Part shown: piece by piece, positions 8,658-15,632 of the stretch
Position numbering within the stretch: position 1 is the first letter of the stretch
How the letters are laid out: every line of letters begins with the position of its first letter
Assembly: GCF_963678635.1 (NCBI RefSeq)
Contig: NC_087066.1
Location: 9,638,723 to 9,702,722, forward strand
Direction: 5' to 3'
DNA from: Symsagittifera roscoffensis
Taxonomy: Eukaryota > Xenacoelomorpha > Acoela > Convolutidae
DNA: 64,000 nucleotides
Notes under the pieces: generated by a model
The model's database searches: none
Seen by the model: the letters and a program-made list of their open reading frames with translations, nothing else
Told to the model about the DNA's origin: nothing
Made by a program: the position numbers and the translations under genes

Positions 8658-8960
8658 CTATGTCAATCGTTTAATGACAAAAGGAGTGATAACAGATATT
8701 AATTGTAAGCCTTTTGGTGAGCTCAAAATAGTTCTCCTTTTATGCAGTGAATTTCTTCTTCGTGTGAGTTCTGATATTTCTCGTCGATATTTTACTACGT
8801 CTACTTTTCGAAGATCCTGTAGCTCGCCTCGTAGTAAGTTTACTAGACATTCGCTGAGGAATTGAATGAAACTTTTTGGACAATGGAGGATGAATTGTTT
8901 TTGAAGTTTTTGGGAAAATGTTTGAAATATTGGGAGAATAGAGACGTATTGTATGCTCAT
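8658..8960 (-). CDS. Small conserved Polinton ORF overlapping the ATPase C-terminus
   Basis: The recognisable core is FLSECLVNLLRGELQ followed by a basic coiled region and KRRTILSSPKGLQLISVITP. It matches copy C (42026-42307: VCECLLNVVNGNVPIS, then KKSAVILSKKGFYLIRHI) and fragments in B and D, always just downstream of the ATPase. The ORF is open to 9020; I give the ATG at 8960 as the likelier start, with low certainty. About 220 nt overlap the ATPase reading frame, so both frames appear to be used. Function unknown. Confidence 0.65.
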   Translation of the reverse strand: MSIQYVSILPIFQTFSQKLQKQFILHCPKSFIQFLSECLVNLLRGELQDLRKVDVVKYRREISELTRRRNSLHKRRTILSSPKGLQLISVITPFVIKRLT

Positions 8961-9606
8961 CGTCCAAAAACTTAGTTTCTGTTCCTGCTGGTAGATAAAA
9001 CTTTGATGGAACTGAACCACTGTTTGTGCAATATCTTAGCGAATCAACTGTTTTTGGAGTTAAATCAATGAGTAAATGGCCATAAGGTGTAGATGTTGCA
9101 TCTTGATACCACTCTTTCAATTGTGATCCTAGACCTAGTTGTTGACTTAATGAATTGATTTGTAAAACATCTCTCGGTGACTTGAAAAGGACTATATGTG
9201 TATTTTGTAACTCAACATCTCTTCCCAATTTGCTTTGATGAAACAAGTTATGCTTACTGTATATTGTATTCAGTCCCCTGTGTCTTCCAGCAGTAGCAAC
9301 TTTTACAAACTGCTTAGAATTTGAAATTTCTTCACAAGAGTCATCAAACATTAACAGGTATTTTGTTCCATTATTGGGAAGGTTTTCAATCAGTTCAAAG
9401 TCAACTCCTTGGATAAACTTAAGGTTTTTTCTTTGCATTTGTCCATAAAGAGGTTGATAATGTTGATAAAAATAAAAAATTTTGTCAAACTTTGGTTGAA
9501 ATGTACCAATTTTTAACCACTCAAAAATACGATGTGATTTTCCAGATCCACTCGGTCCAACTAGCGAAATAAAAACTCGTTCTTTGGTAGAAATTATTTT
9601 ATTCAT
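8740..9606 (-). CDS. Genome-packaging ATPase (FtsK-HerA / A32-like)
   Basis: Walker A is GPSGSGKS just after the start (LVGPSGSGKSHRIF), Walker B is LLMFDDSCEE, and the conserved VATAGRHRG segment follows. The C-terminal half has PYGHLLIDLTP, RYCTNSGSVPSKFYLP and DDEHTIRLYSP, then a basic tail. The family pumps DNA into preformed capsids. I chose the ATG at 9606 because it overlaps the upstream stop as ATGA and places Walker A at the usual distance; an in-frame ATG at 9660 lies inside the membrane-protein gene. The tail overlaps the next ORF in another frame. Confidence 0.92.
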   Translation of the reverse strand: MNKIISTKERVFISLVGPSGSGKSHRIFEWLKIGTFQPKFDKIFYFYQHYQPLYGQMQRKNLKFIQGVDFELIENLPNNGTKYLLMFDDSCEEISNSKQFVKVATAGRHRGLNTIYSKHNLFHQSKLGRDVELQNTHIVLFKSPRDVLQINSLSQQLGLGSQLKEWYQDATSTPYGHLLIDLTPKTVDSLRYCTNSGSVPSKFYLPAGTETKFLDDEHTIRLYSPNISNIFPKTSKTIHPPLSKKFHSIPQRMSSKLTTRRATGSSKSRRSKISTRNIRTHTKKKFTA

Positions 9607-9866
9607 AGTTTTGGAGAAGGTAAAACATAACCGACTGTACTTGATAAAATTGCTACCCAAACAGTTGTTTCTTCACATGTAGTGGATAACATTATTCGAA
9701 CGATTGCACATGCTAGTATTAAAAATATGACAAAAAATTGGCACATAAACACTAAAAGAGATCTATTACACGTACGTCCAAAAAACTTCCAAGATTTTCG
9801 TTCATGATTCTCCTCATCAAAAACAAAATTTCCTAAATTTAATTGCTTGTCACATTCATCACCCAT
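9603..9866 (-). CDS. Two-segment membrane protein conserved upstream of the ATPase
   Basis: The 87-residue protein has an acidic N-terminus, the pattern FDEENHERKSWKFFG, a strong transmembrane helix (LLVFMCQFFVIFLILACAIV) and a second hydrophobic segment ending GYVLPSPKL. Copy C (42867-43199) has FVYDLNNTEQKSWKFCFG and GYVLPT in the same places, and copy D keeps the tail (about 57410-57480). Its stop codon overlaps the ATPase start as ATGA. A role at a membrane during assembly is plausible, not shown. Confidence 0.8.
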   Translation of the reverse strand: MGDECDKQLNLGNFVFDEENHERKSWKFFGRTCNRSLLVFMCQFFVIFLILACAIVRIMLSTTCEETTVWVAILSSTVGYVLPSPKL

Positions 9867-9946
9867 CTCAACTCTGGAATGAAAAAATTGATAATGACTA
9901 ACATTTAAATTTCAAAAACACGATAATACAAAATTATTAAGGTACT

Positions 9947-10415
9947 TTACAATTTATTAAAAAAACATCCAGTCCATGTTCCGTATGCAAATGCTTTTCT
10001 TTCTGCACAGTGAAGAGTATTTGCATGACAAAATGGGTAGTTGCTACACCACCAATCATTTTCTTTACCTTCGAAAATCAAAAAATTAAACTTAGGGCAA
10101 GCGTAGTCATCAAAATTAAAAGTCGTTGTTTCCAAAAATTCTGACAGAATCTTACATTTTTCTTAACCTTTTGCAAAAAACTCAGTTTCTGGAGCTTTTA
10201 ATTATTCAATATTTTTTCAAGCCCAGTAAATTTTTCATGGCCACTGTTCCAATTGATTCCACGAAGATGCTTCGTACACAAGCAGACTGAGATGTAGCTT
10301 TGAATTTTTTGGGAGGAAGAAAGGAATATCCCACAGTTTGTCCATTTTCATAAACTCCTAACTCTTTAACTATTTTGTTTTCAATACACTCAATATCCAA
10401 AACAACTAGACTCAT
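9947..10415 (-). pseudogene. Conserved Polinton protein (VVLDIE...HCAERKA type), broken
   Basis: The first segment (10206-10415) starts MSLVVLDIECIENKIVKELG and contains YSFLPPKKFKATSQ. Further conserved pieces occur in shifted frames, and the last segment (9947-10135) ends WWCSNYPFCHANTLHCAERKA. I see two shifts, one near 10285 and one near 10201, and an in-frame TAA near 10160. The pieces keep family order, so this is one decayed gene rather than two. The family is widespread in Polintons, lies in the early block, and its Cys/His tail suggests metal binding. Function unknown. Confidence 0.7.
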
Positions 10416-10454
10416 GATGCTTACTGTTTTCGCTGAAAATTTTTGTTAGAATAA

Positions 10455-10859
10455 CTAACAATCGAGCAATGCATATACTGATGAAGCAAAAGTTTTAACA
10501 TATAAACAAAAGATTAATCCAGTCACGTGACCAAGAAAACAAGAACTTGGAAATCTAGGTAAAACATAACAATAACCAGGTCCCTTATAAGTAGTAGAAT
10601 TCACAGATCCAGCTGCATCATGTAAAATTGCATGAAGTCTGAAAAATTTTGAATTTGCAAAAAAGTAATCCATACAAGAATTTCCGTATCCAATTAGACC
10701 CCCAAAAGGAAATTTTTGGTCCATTTCTTTCAAATTTATGTTTGGGTCCAAAACAAAACAGGTACAAAGAAAGTAATTTTTTCTTTTTGTATTTGATGAA
10801 AAGTCATGCTTTATCAAATCAAAATTTCTGAGAACTTCATTCAATTTCTGAACGTTCAT
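10455..10859 (-). CDS. Conserved Polinton protein with RLHAILHDAAG motif
   Basis: This 134-residue protein carries FPFGGLIGYGNSCMDYF, FFRLHAILHDAAGSV, then YKGPGYCYVLPRFP and a hydrophobic end. Copies B (about 28330-28540), C (44335-44622) and D (about 59130-59340, weak) show the same block, for example IIRLHAILHDAAGFVHKAYN in C. It is therefore a family trait of these elements. The invariant His/Asp could be catalytic, but I know of no assigned activity. It overlaps the next gene upstream by 23 nt. Confidence 0.7.
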   Translation of the reverse strand: MNVQKLNEVLRNFDLIKHDFSSNTKRKNYFLCTCFVLDPNINLKEMDQKFPFGGLIGYGNSCMDYFFANSKFFRLHAILHDAAGSVNSTTYKGPGYCYVLPRFPSSCFLGHVTGLIFCLYVKTFASSVYALLDC

Positions 10860-11265
10860 TTTCTACAGTGCATTCGTCAATAATGATACAAGTTTTTTTG
10901 AATGTTTCTACATAAGACAAAACTGAGGGGATAAAATCAACCAAATTATCATACTCTTTTTTTTCCAACTGAAAATTCTGATTGTTCTTCCAAGTGTTTC
11001 CTTTTCTACGATACTCTATAATATCTATTTTTTTAATATCTGAACGATAACTTAAAAAAATTTTTCGTCTTCCATTATGCAAAGTCCACTAAAATTGGGA
11101 AATTTGTGATTCTGTATCCAAATCTTGCAATTTTGGTAAATTTTGAGATTCCAAAACTGTTAGTGACAATTTCTGGGACTTTTCTTGTAAGACGATATGA
11201 AAAAGTCCCAATTTATTTTGAAGCTTTAAAACAAGATTTCTGGAAAAACCAATGTTCCAACTCAT
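10837..11265 (-). pseudogene. Small conserved protein, possible PC4-like DNA-binding fold, split by one TAG
   Basis: A 58-codon ORF from the ATG at 11265 ends in TAG at 11089-11091, and the same frame stays open beyond it to 10837. The downstream part contains KKIDIIEYRRKGNTWKNN followed by FQLEKKEYDNLVDFI, a strand-rich then helical pattern resembling the PC4 single-stranded-DNA-binding fold. Syntenic ORFs in copies C (43626-43841) and D (58331-58594) have similar patterns. PC4-likeness is a weak inference. Either a nonsense mutation or two proteins is possible. Confidence 0.5.
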
Positions 11266-11354
11266 ACTGCTCAGCTCAAAGAAGTTTTAAAAAATGATTC
11301 AAGAAGATGAATATTTGAATTACATTACTATAATAACATCACTCAACAACAAAA

Positions 11355-11920
11355 TTATTGAACATTACAGTTCTCAACAAACATAAAATCTCCCAAGACT
11401 TGGGCAAGTTCTTTGAATTCGTTCAAAGTATAGTTGACATAGGCAACTTGTTTCAAGACTTCGTTCTCCTTTGCAGTGAAGAGTCGAATCTGAATGTAGG
11501 GTGGCTTGTTCACACTGTGCTTCTTGATTGTGACACAAACCCTTCTCTTCTTGTATGTTGCTACGTCATACACCGCATGACAGTTCGCAAGTTCCTGCTC
11601 CATGGTTGAGTCTTTGTCAGAATAGGGTTCCAATACAGGAACGAGTCCAAGGTTGTCAGCATCGTGAATAACAGTATTCCGTATTGCTGATATCCTTTCC
11701 CTTTTTCTTTTTCACCAAGATAGACTTGCTGGGTTTTTTCGATTTGTCCAGATTCATTTTTCTTTAGCAATTGGAAGCAAGGTTCAAAGTAAATTTTTCC
11801 GTTGTAGGGTTTTTGGGACCAAGAAAATCTCCCAATCCTTTTTTGGTTCTTAGCAAATTCAATATAGTTGGGAAGGATATCTTTTCGTGAATACATTTTT
11901 GATTTGAGATTCAGAACCAA
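11355..11920 (-). pseudogene. Unrecognised early protein in two overlapping frames (-1 related)
   Basis: The upstream ORF (11561-11920, 119 codons) begins with an ATG 40 nt downstream of a TATAAATA box. It has a strand-rich segment (PYNGKIYFEPCFQLLKKNES) and then passes an A/G-rich run near 11700-11715. The downstream ORF (11355-11633) is in the -1 frame, lacks an early ATG and is strand-rich (TYKKRRVCVTIKKH, IQIRLFTAKEN, NYTLNEFKELAQVL). The two look like one protein of roughly 190 residues, possibly with two PC4-like modules. No canonical slippery heptamer was found at the join, so an indel is the simplest explanation. Confidence 0.5.
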
Positions 11921-11959
11921 CTGATCAGTAGTAGATATTTCAAAATAATGATATTTGGA

Positions 11960-12092
11960 TATTTATAGAAATTAGGAAATCTAGATGACTCACTGTACAA
12001 TCCATATAAGGTATTTTTTACCTTATATGGAATACTGAGTAGGTGATGATCCAAATATGGACATTGCGTAGGTGATGTAACTACTATATAAG
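11960..12092. promoter_or_regulatory. Divergent promoter with two TATA boxes, a CArG palindrome and bZIP-like motif
   Basis: TATAAATA on the minus strand (11960-11967) faces the gene starting at 11920, and TATATAAG (12085-12092) faces the gene starting at 12136. Between them lies a perfect 13-bp inverted repeat (12001-12013 and 12019-12031) with a T5 loop; each arm contains a CC(A/T)6GG CArG box. ATTGCGTAGG (12063-12072) followed by TGATGTAA resembles the repeat unit of the polymerase promoter at 15223-15447. Confidence 0.7.
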
Positions 12093-12135
12093 CAATTCAA
12101 TATAGATAAAAATCATTTTCACCAAGTAATCGGTG

Positions 12136-12761
12136 ATGGCATCTGCTATGTGTCAAGCATATCCCACTTTTTATTCGGACTACAATGCAAAATCTATTTT
12201 TATCTCTGTCTCAGAAAACTTTTATGAAAATTTATTGTCACCCAAGACTACTGTGTATCTAACCATTCATCATTCTGCCCAGTGGAAAATTCCAAATTTC
12301 ACTTAGTATTAATCGGATCATCACTCGATCAGATTTTGCAAAGATTAGATAAATATCATTTCACTTATCAAATTGTTGACTGTATATATACTTTATACAA
12401 ACACAGATTTTATTTCAATATTATTTCATCAAGAGGTGAAGTTTTCAACCAATTGAATCGTGCAGTCAAACACAACTTGAAATGTAGAATACCGGAAAAA
12501 TTACCCAGTGTTGCAAAGAAACGACTGCTGCGAAAAAAATTCAAAAGACATTATCTCAGTTCTGCTCAGAAGATTGCGTCCACTCAGATTCTTGGTTCAG
12601 CTTTTTTGGAAAGGATTCGAAAAGTTCAAAACTCAAAGTATGAGACTGACTTGTTGAAAATTGTTGATTGTTTTTTTGATGGTTTTGGTACTGTAAATAG
12701 TGAACGTATCAATTTTTCTATTAATGTTAATAAAAATCTTGTCAAAATTGTTTATATTTAA
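12136..12761 (+). CDS. Unrecognised early/cargo protein with possible -1 frameshift
   Basis: The ATG at 12136 lies 44 nt past a TATA box and opens 56 codons ending in TAG at 12304. The -1 frame is open from 12228 to 12761 and has no ATG near the join. The heptamer A-AAT-TTC (12294-12300) is in phase one codon before the TAG, so slippage there would give a protein of about 208 residues. The downstream part is rich in hydrophobic and basic residues (LPSVAKKRLLRKKFKRHY) with no motif I recognise. It could equally be a simple indel. Confidence 0.55.
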
Positions 12762-12769
12762 ATCAAGAG

Positions 12770-13440
12770 TTTTTCGCAAGATGCAAATTTTGGTTTGATT
12801 TTTTCAACACATTTGCAGAAATTTAATTAAACTTTTTTACAAGATGCAAAAACTGTTTTGGTTTTTTCAACAAGTGTGCAAAAATTTTCAACACATTTTT
12901 GTGTTAGATGCAAGTTTTTTCGTGATTTTTTTTAAAACAAATGCAAAAATCTAACTTATTTTTTCTTATTCATTTGCAAAAATTAATGCTAAAAAATATT
13001 CATAATTGCTGACTTTGAGTACTACTCCCTATCTTAATACATTGTTTTTCCAATATTTTTGATCAATCTACATGCAAAAAAGAGATTTTTTTATGATCAA
13101 AATTAAAACAAAGATTTTCATTTTATTTAATTATTAACAGTGCAAGAAAATCTTCTTTCAGTTTTCTTTAAAATGCGAAAATATTTAATGAAATTTTTCT
13201 CAATTTGCGAGATTTTCTTTGATTTTTTTTAACAAGTGTGTAAGAAAATTATGAAAAGTTTTGCATGATGCAAAAATTAATGTAAAGTTTTTAACATGCT
13301 TGCAAAAATTGGTTTAATTTTTTTACCATCTTTCTAACAAAAATCTATAAAAATATTTACCAGATGCATAATTAGTTTAATTTTTAACAAATTTTTACCA
13401 TTCAAATTTCTTAATAAACTTTTCTATGATCTCTTTGTTC
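12770..13440. repeat. AT-rich degenerate repeats built on GATGCAAAAATT / TTTTTTCAACA
   Basis: Variants of a short phrase (A-GATGCAAAAATT, TTTTTTCAACA, TGTGCAAAAATT) recur about ten times at irregular spacing. No ORF or secondary structure stands out. The stretch separates the 3' ends of two convergent genes (12761 plus, 13513 minus) and may serve as a transcription-end region. Confidence 0.5.
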
Positions 13441-13512
13441 TTATCTCTTGAAAATAATTTTACTAGATACAAAGAAATTAAATTACAAAGCACAAGACAG
13501 TAACCAATTTAC

Positions 13513-14010
13513 TTACAAATCAAAGAGCTGTCGAGCAGCTGAGTTCTCAAAATTTTGCAAGTTCTCAATGGAGCGCAAAGCTGGTCTTGCCTCCATCACT
13601 GGTGGTTCGCTGACTGGAGTTCTTGGCTCAGAGAACCCCTCATCCTCTTCGATGGTAATTGGGTTGTCCACAGATCCCTCTTCCCAAGGAAAGAGGAAAT
13701 CGTCGAATGGTTGAGCCACATATCTAGAGTCAGGAATTTCGGGGTAGTTCATTCCCACATGCTCGGCCACTTCCTCCATCATTTGCATTTCTCCAAGTTG
13801 ATTCTCTGTAGGAGGTACTTGCGTTATATGATGTTCGTTGAAATCCCTTCGCATCACTTCCACCATATGCCAGACTTGGATTGGGATGTCCATTCGTGCC
13901 AGAAAAACTCCACAAACTGTTTCTCGCACTTGGATTTGTACTAAATCAGCCGAAAATTCCACCGAGAACATAAGGTTGTTGTTTTGTACTGAGAAGATCA
14001 TTTTGAGCAA
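13513..14010 (-). CDS. Unrecognised acidic cargo protein
   Basis: This 165-residue ORF has a strand-rich N-terminal half (MIFSVQNNNLMFSVEFSADL, VFLARMDIPIQVWHMVEVM). An acidic proline-containing tail follows, with VDNPITIEEDEG, which resembles a SUMO-interacting motif (hydrophobic core plus acidic run), and SEPRTPVSEPPVMEARP. No family is recognised, and it has no clear counterpart in copies B-D. Its base composition is less AT-rich than its surroundings, so it is probably a true gene. An array of CCAAT boxes lies 180-360 bp upstream. Confidence 0.6.
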   Translation of the reverse strand: MLKMIFSVQNNNLMFSVEFSADLVQIQVRETVCGVFLARMDIPIQVWHMVEVMRRDFNEHHITQVPPTENQLGEMQMMEEVAEHVGMNYPEIPDSRYVAQPFDDFLFPWEEGSVDNPITIEEDEGFSEPRTPVSEPPVMEARPALRSIENLQNFENSAARQLFDL

Positions 14011-14060
14011 TAAGTTGAGTAAATGATTAAAAGCAAGATTTACAATTGAGAGGGAGAAAT

Positions 14061-14366
14061 TTGCCGGTAGTTATGTTGAAATTATTGTATTTAGAGCTGA
14101 GAGAGGAGGTAGTTGACGGTAGTTAAGTTGAAAATAAAATGATTTTTAGTTAAGAGAGAGGGGTACCTTCAACTGGAATGTGTGGGTTTAACCAATGAGA
14201 ATGAATTTTCCTTATTTGGATTGTAGTCGTGTCCAATCAGATTTTAGTTTCCTTTTATGGAATTCTTATAGAAAACTCGTGTCCAATTGGAAACAAAGCT
14301 TTATTTTACACATTGTCGTTTCCAATCACAAAAATGTTCATTTTTGTTCAAGTTGTCATATCCAAT
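14061..14366. promoter_or_regulatory. CCAAT-box array upstream of the acidic gene
   Basis: Five CCAAT boxes lie on the plus strand at 14192, 14233, 14283, 14322 and 14362, spaced 41, 50, 39 and 40 bp. The last four sit in a common context (TCGTGTCCAAT or close variants). Nearer the gene, GGTAGTTAAGTTGAAAAT-like phrases are repeated (about 14061 and 14111). The even spacing suggests a functional NF-Y-type array. Confidence 0.55.
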
Positions 14367-14536
14367 CAGAGGAACCTTTTAAGGACTTAAGTCTTCCAAA
14401 TAAGTAAAAATATTCACAAAAGCAATCGCAAAAATAAATGAGCAAAAGTTGTTTGCTGTAAAAATAAGAAATATTGCCGATATAAGTAACAAAAGAAGAA
14501 AAATTAATAAAAGTAACATCTCTGCAAGTTTTCTCA

Positions 14537-15124
14537 TCAAGTTAACTGAATTTTTAGAATATAATCGATGAGAAATTGCTGATTTTTCAGCAGATATTCA
14601 AGTTCTTTAATTTTGATGTAGATTTGAGATGATAACTCAAAGTTGATGAATTTTTCAAAGCAAATCTCTGGAAATCTGATACCAAACCTGATCATGCAAG
14701 ATTTTGAACTTTGAAAGTCCCTAAAAGAATGGAGGAATAAAGAACTTTGCTGGAGAGTTTTAACAAATTTGGGAGTTGGATATGGAATAAAAAGAGTCTT
14801 TGAAAAATTATCGTACGATTTTTTTATCAACTTCAAATTTTCTAAAATAAATAAAAAAAATTTTCTAGTCAAGTGTAACTCAGCTGTAAGTTTATAGCTT
14901 TGATAAGCAATATGTGAATCAAAAGTAAACTCTTTGGTTGAGTAAGTTTCTCTAAAGAGACCTTTACTTAGCCGGAGAACTCTATTTTGGACAACATAAA
15001 CGTCCAAAAAATTGTGAAAAAAGTAAGAATCTACATCTATTTCACCAATAAGGAAATCACACGGAATATTTTCTTTTTTCTTGTAGAGTAATTCGAGGAA
15101 GTTCAAATGCTTTTTGATTGACAT
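14537..15124 (-). CDS. Unrecognised 195-residue cargo protein
   Basis: The ORF is open and begins MSIKKHLNFLELLYKKKE. It is rich in Phe, Leu, Lys and Tyr, mostly helical in appearance, without transmembrane segments, a signal peptide or zinc motifs. It ends QFLIDYILKIQLT. The start lies about 100 bp from the CRE-type repeat array, so it probably shares that promoter with the divergently read polymerase gene. No counterpart was found in the other copies. Confidence 0.6.
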   Translation of the reverse strand: MSIKKHLNFLELLYKKKENIPCDFLIGEIDVDSYFFHNFLDVYVVQNRVLRLSKGLFRETYSTKEFTFDSHIAYQSYKLTAELHLTRKFFLFILENLKLIKKSYDNFSKTLFIPYPTPKFVKTLQQSSLFLHSFRDFQSSKSCMIRFGIRFPEICFEKFINFELSSQIYIKIKELEYLLKNQQFLIDYILKIQLT

Positions 15125-15222
15125 TCTTCAAAAATGAATATTTTGGATCCAAAGTTATGACTAGAAACTGCTTAGTTCTGATTGGTTGAAAATTTTTCTG
15201 GAAAATTCTAGAACTTTTAAAG

Positions 15223-15447
15223 GAATGACGTCATTACCATAATAGAAAAATTGCGTGGGTGTTGACGTCATTTCTATTTCTAGAATAACGTCATTATCAT
15301 AAAAGGAACATTGCGTGGGTGGTGACATCACTTCTAAATATAGAATGACGTCATTACCATAAAAGGAAAATTGCGTAGGCGGTGACGTCACTTCTATTCA
15401 AAGAATGACGTCATTACCATAAAAGGATAATTGCGTAGGCGTCACTG
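15223..15447. repeat. 60-bp tandem repeats with CRE (TGACGTCA) sites, bidirectional promoter
   Basis: Three full 60-bp units start at 15223, 15283 and 15343, with a partial unit from 15403. Each has one TGACGTCA-type site near its start and, in the full units, a second 37 bp later. Five of the sites are perfect palindromes (15226, 15263, 15346, 15383, 15406), two have one mismatch, and the last is truncated. Each unit also has ATTGCGT, a C/EBP half-site. The array ends 5 bp before the polymerase TATA box and lies between divergent genes, so it is very likely a bZIP-responsive promoter. Confidence 0.8.
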
Positions 15448-15451
15448 TTAG

Positions 15452-15459
15452 TATAAATA
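15452..15459 (+). promoter_or_regulatory. TATA box of the DNA polymerase gene
   Basis: TATAAATA lies immediately after the CRE-type array and about 175 nt before the polymerase ATG. The intervening leader contains an apparent intron. Confidence 0.7.
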
Positions 15460-15557
15460 CACTTATTTTATTGGGTTAAATCATTCATTTTGTTTGCCAA
15501 TCAGAAACAGTCAATTGAATTTTACTTCAAATTTTACATTTCGTTACTTCACGAAAA

Positions 15558-15629
15558 GTAAGTATTTTCATTCAATTGGTACTTTAATTTTTTAATTTTG
15601 GAACATTTCTTAAGTCCCAATTTTTTTAG
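15558..15629 (+). other. Predicted 72-nt intron in the polymerase 5' leader
   Basis: The donor is AAAA/GTAAGTATT and the acceptor TTTTTTTAG/ATAATG, with the polymerase ATG 4 nt into the following exon. The interval is AT-rich and lacks any in-frame coding. Both sites fit the eukaryotic consensus and the size fits small invertebrate introns. Confidence 0.65.
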
Positions 15630-15632
15630 ATA

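Noticed and set aside
9603-9606. ATGA overlap as evidence of bacterial origin
   Set aside because: Gene content, splice-like leader, TATA boxes and retrotransposon context are eukaryotic; such overlaps also occur in eukaryotic virus-like elements.
15223-15447. Regular repeats resembling a CRISPR array
   Set aside because: The 60-bp units are contiguous with no unique spacers, carry CRE palindromes and sit in a eukaryotic promoter.
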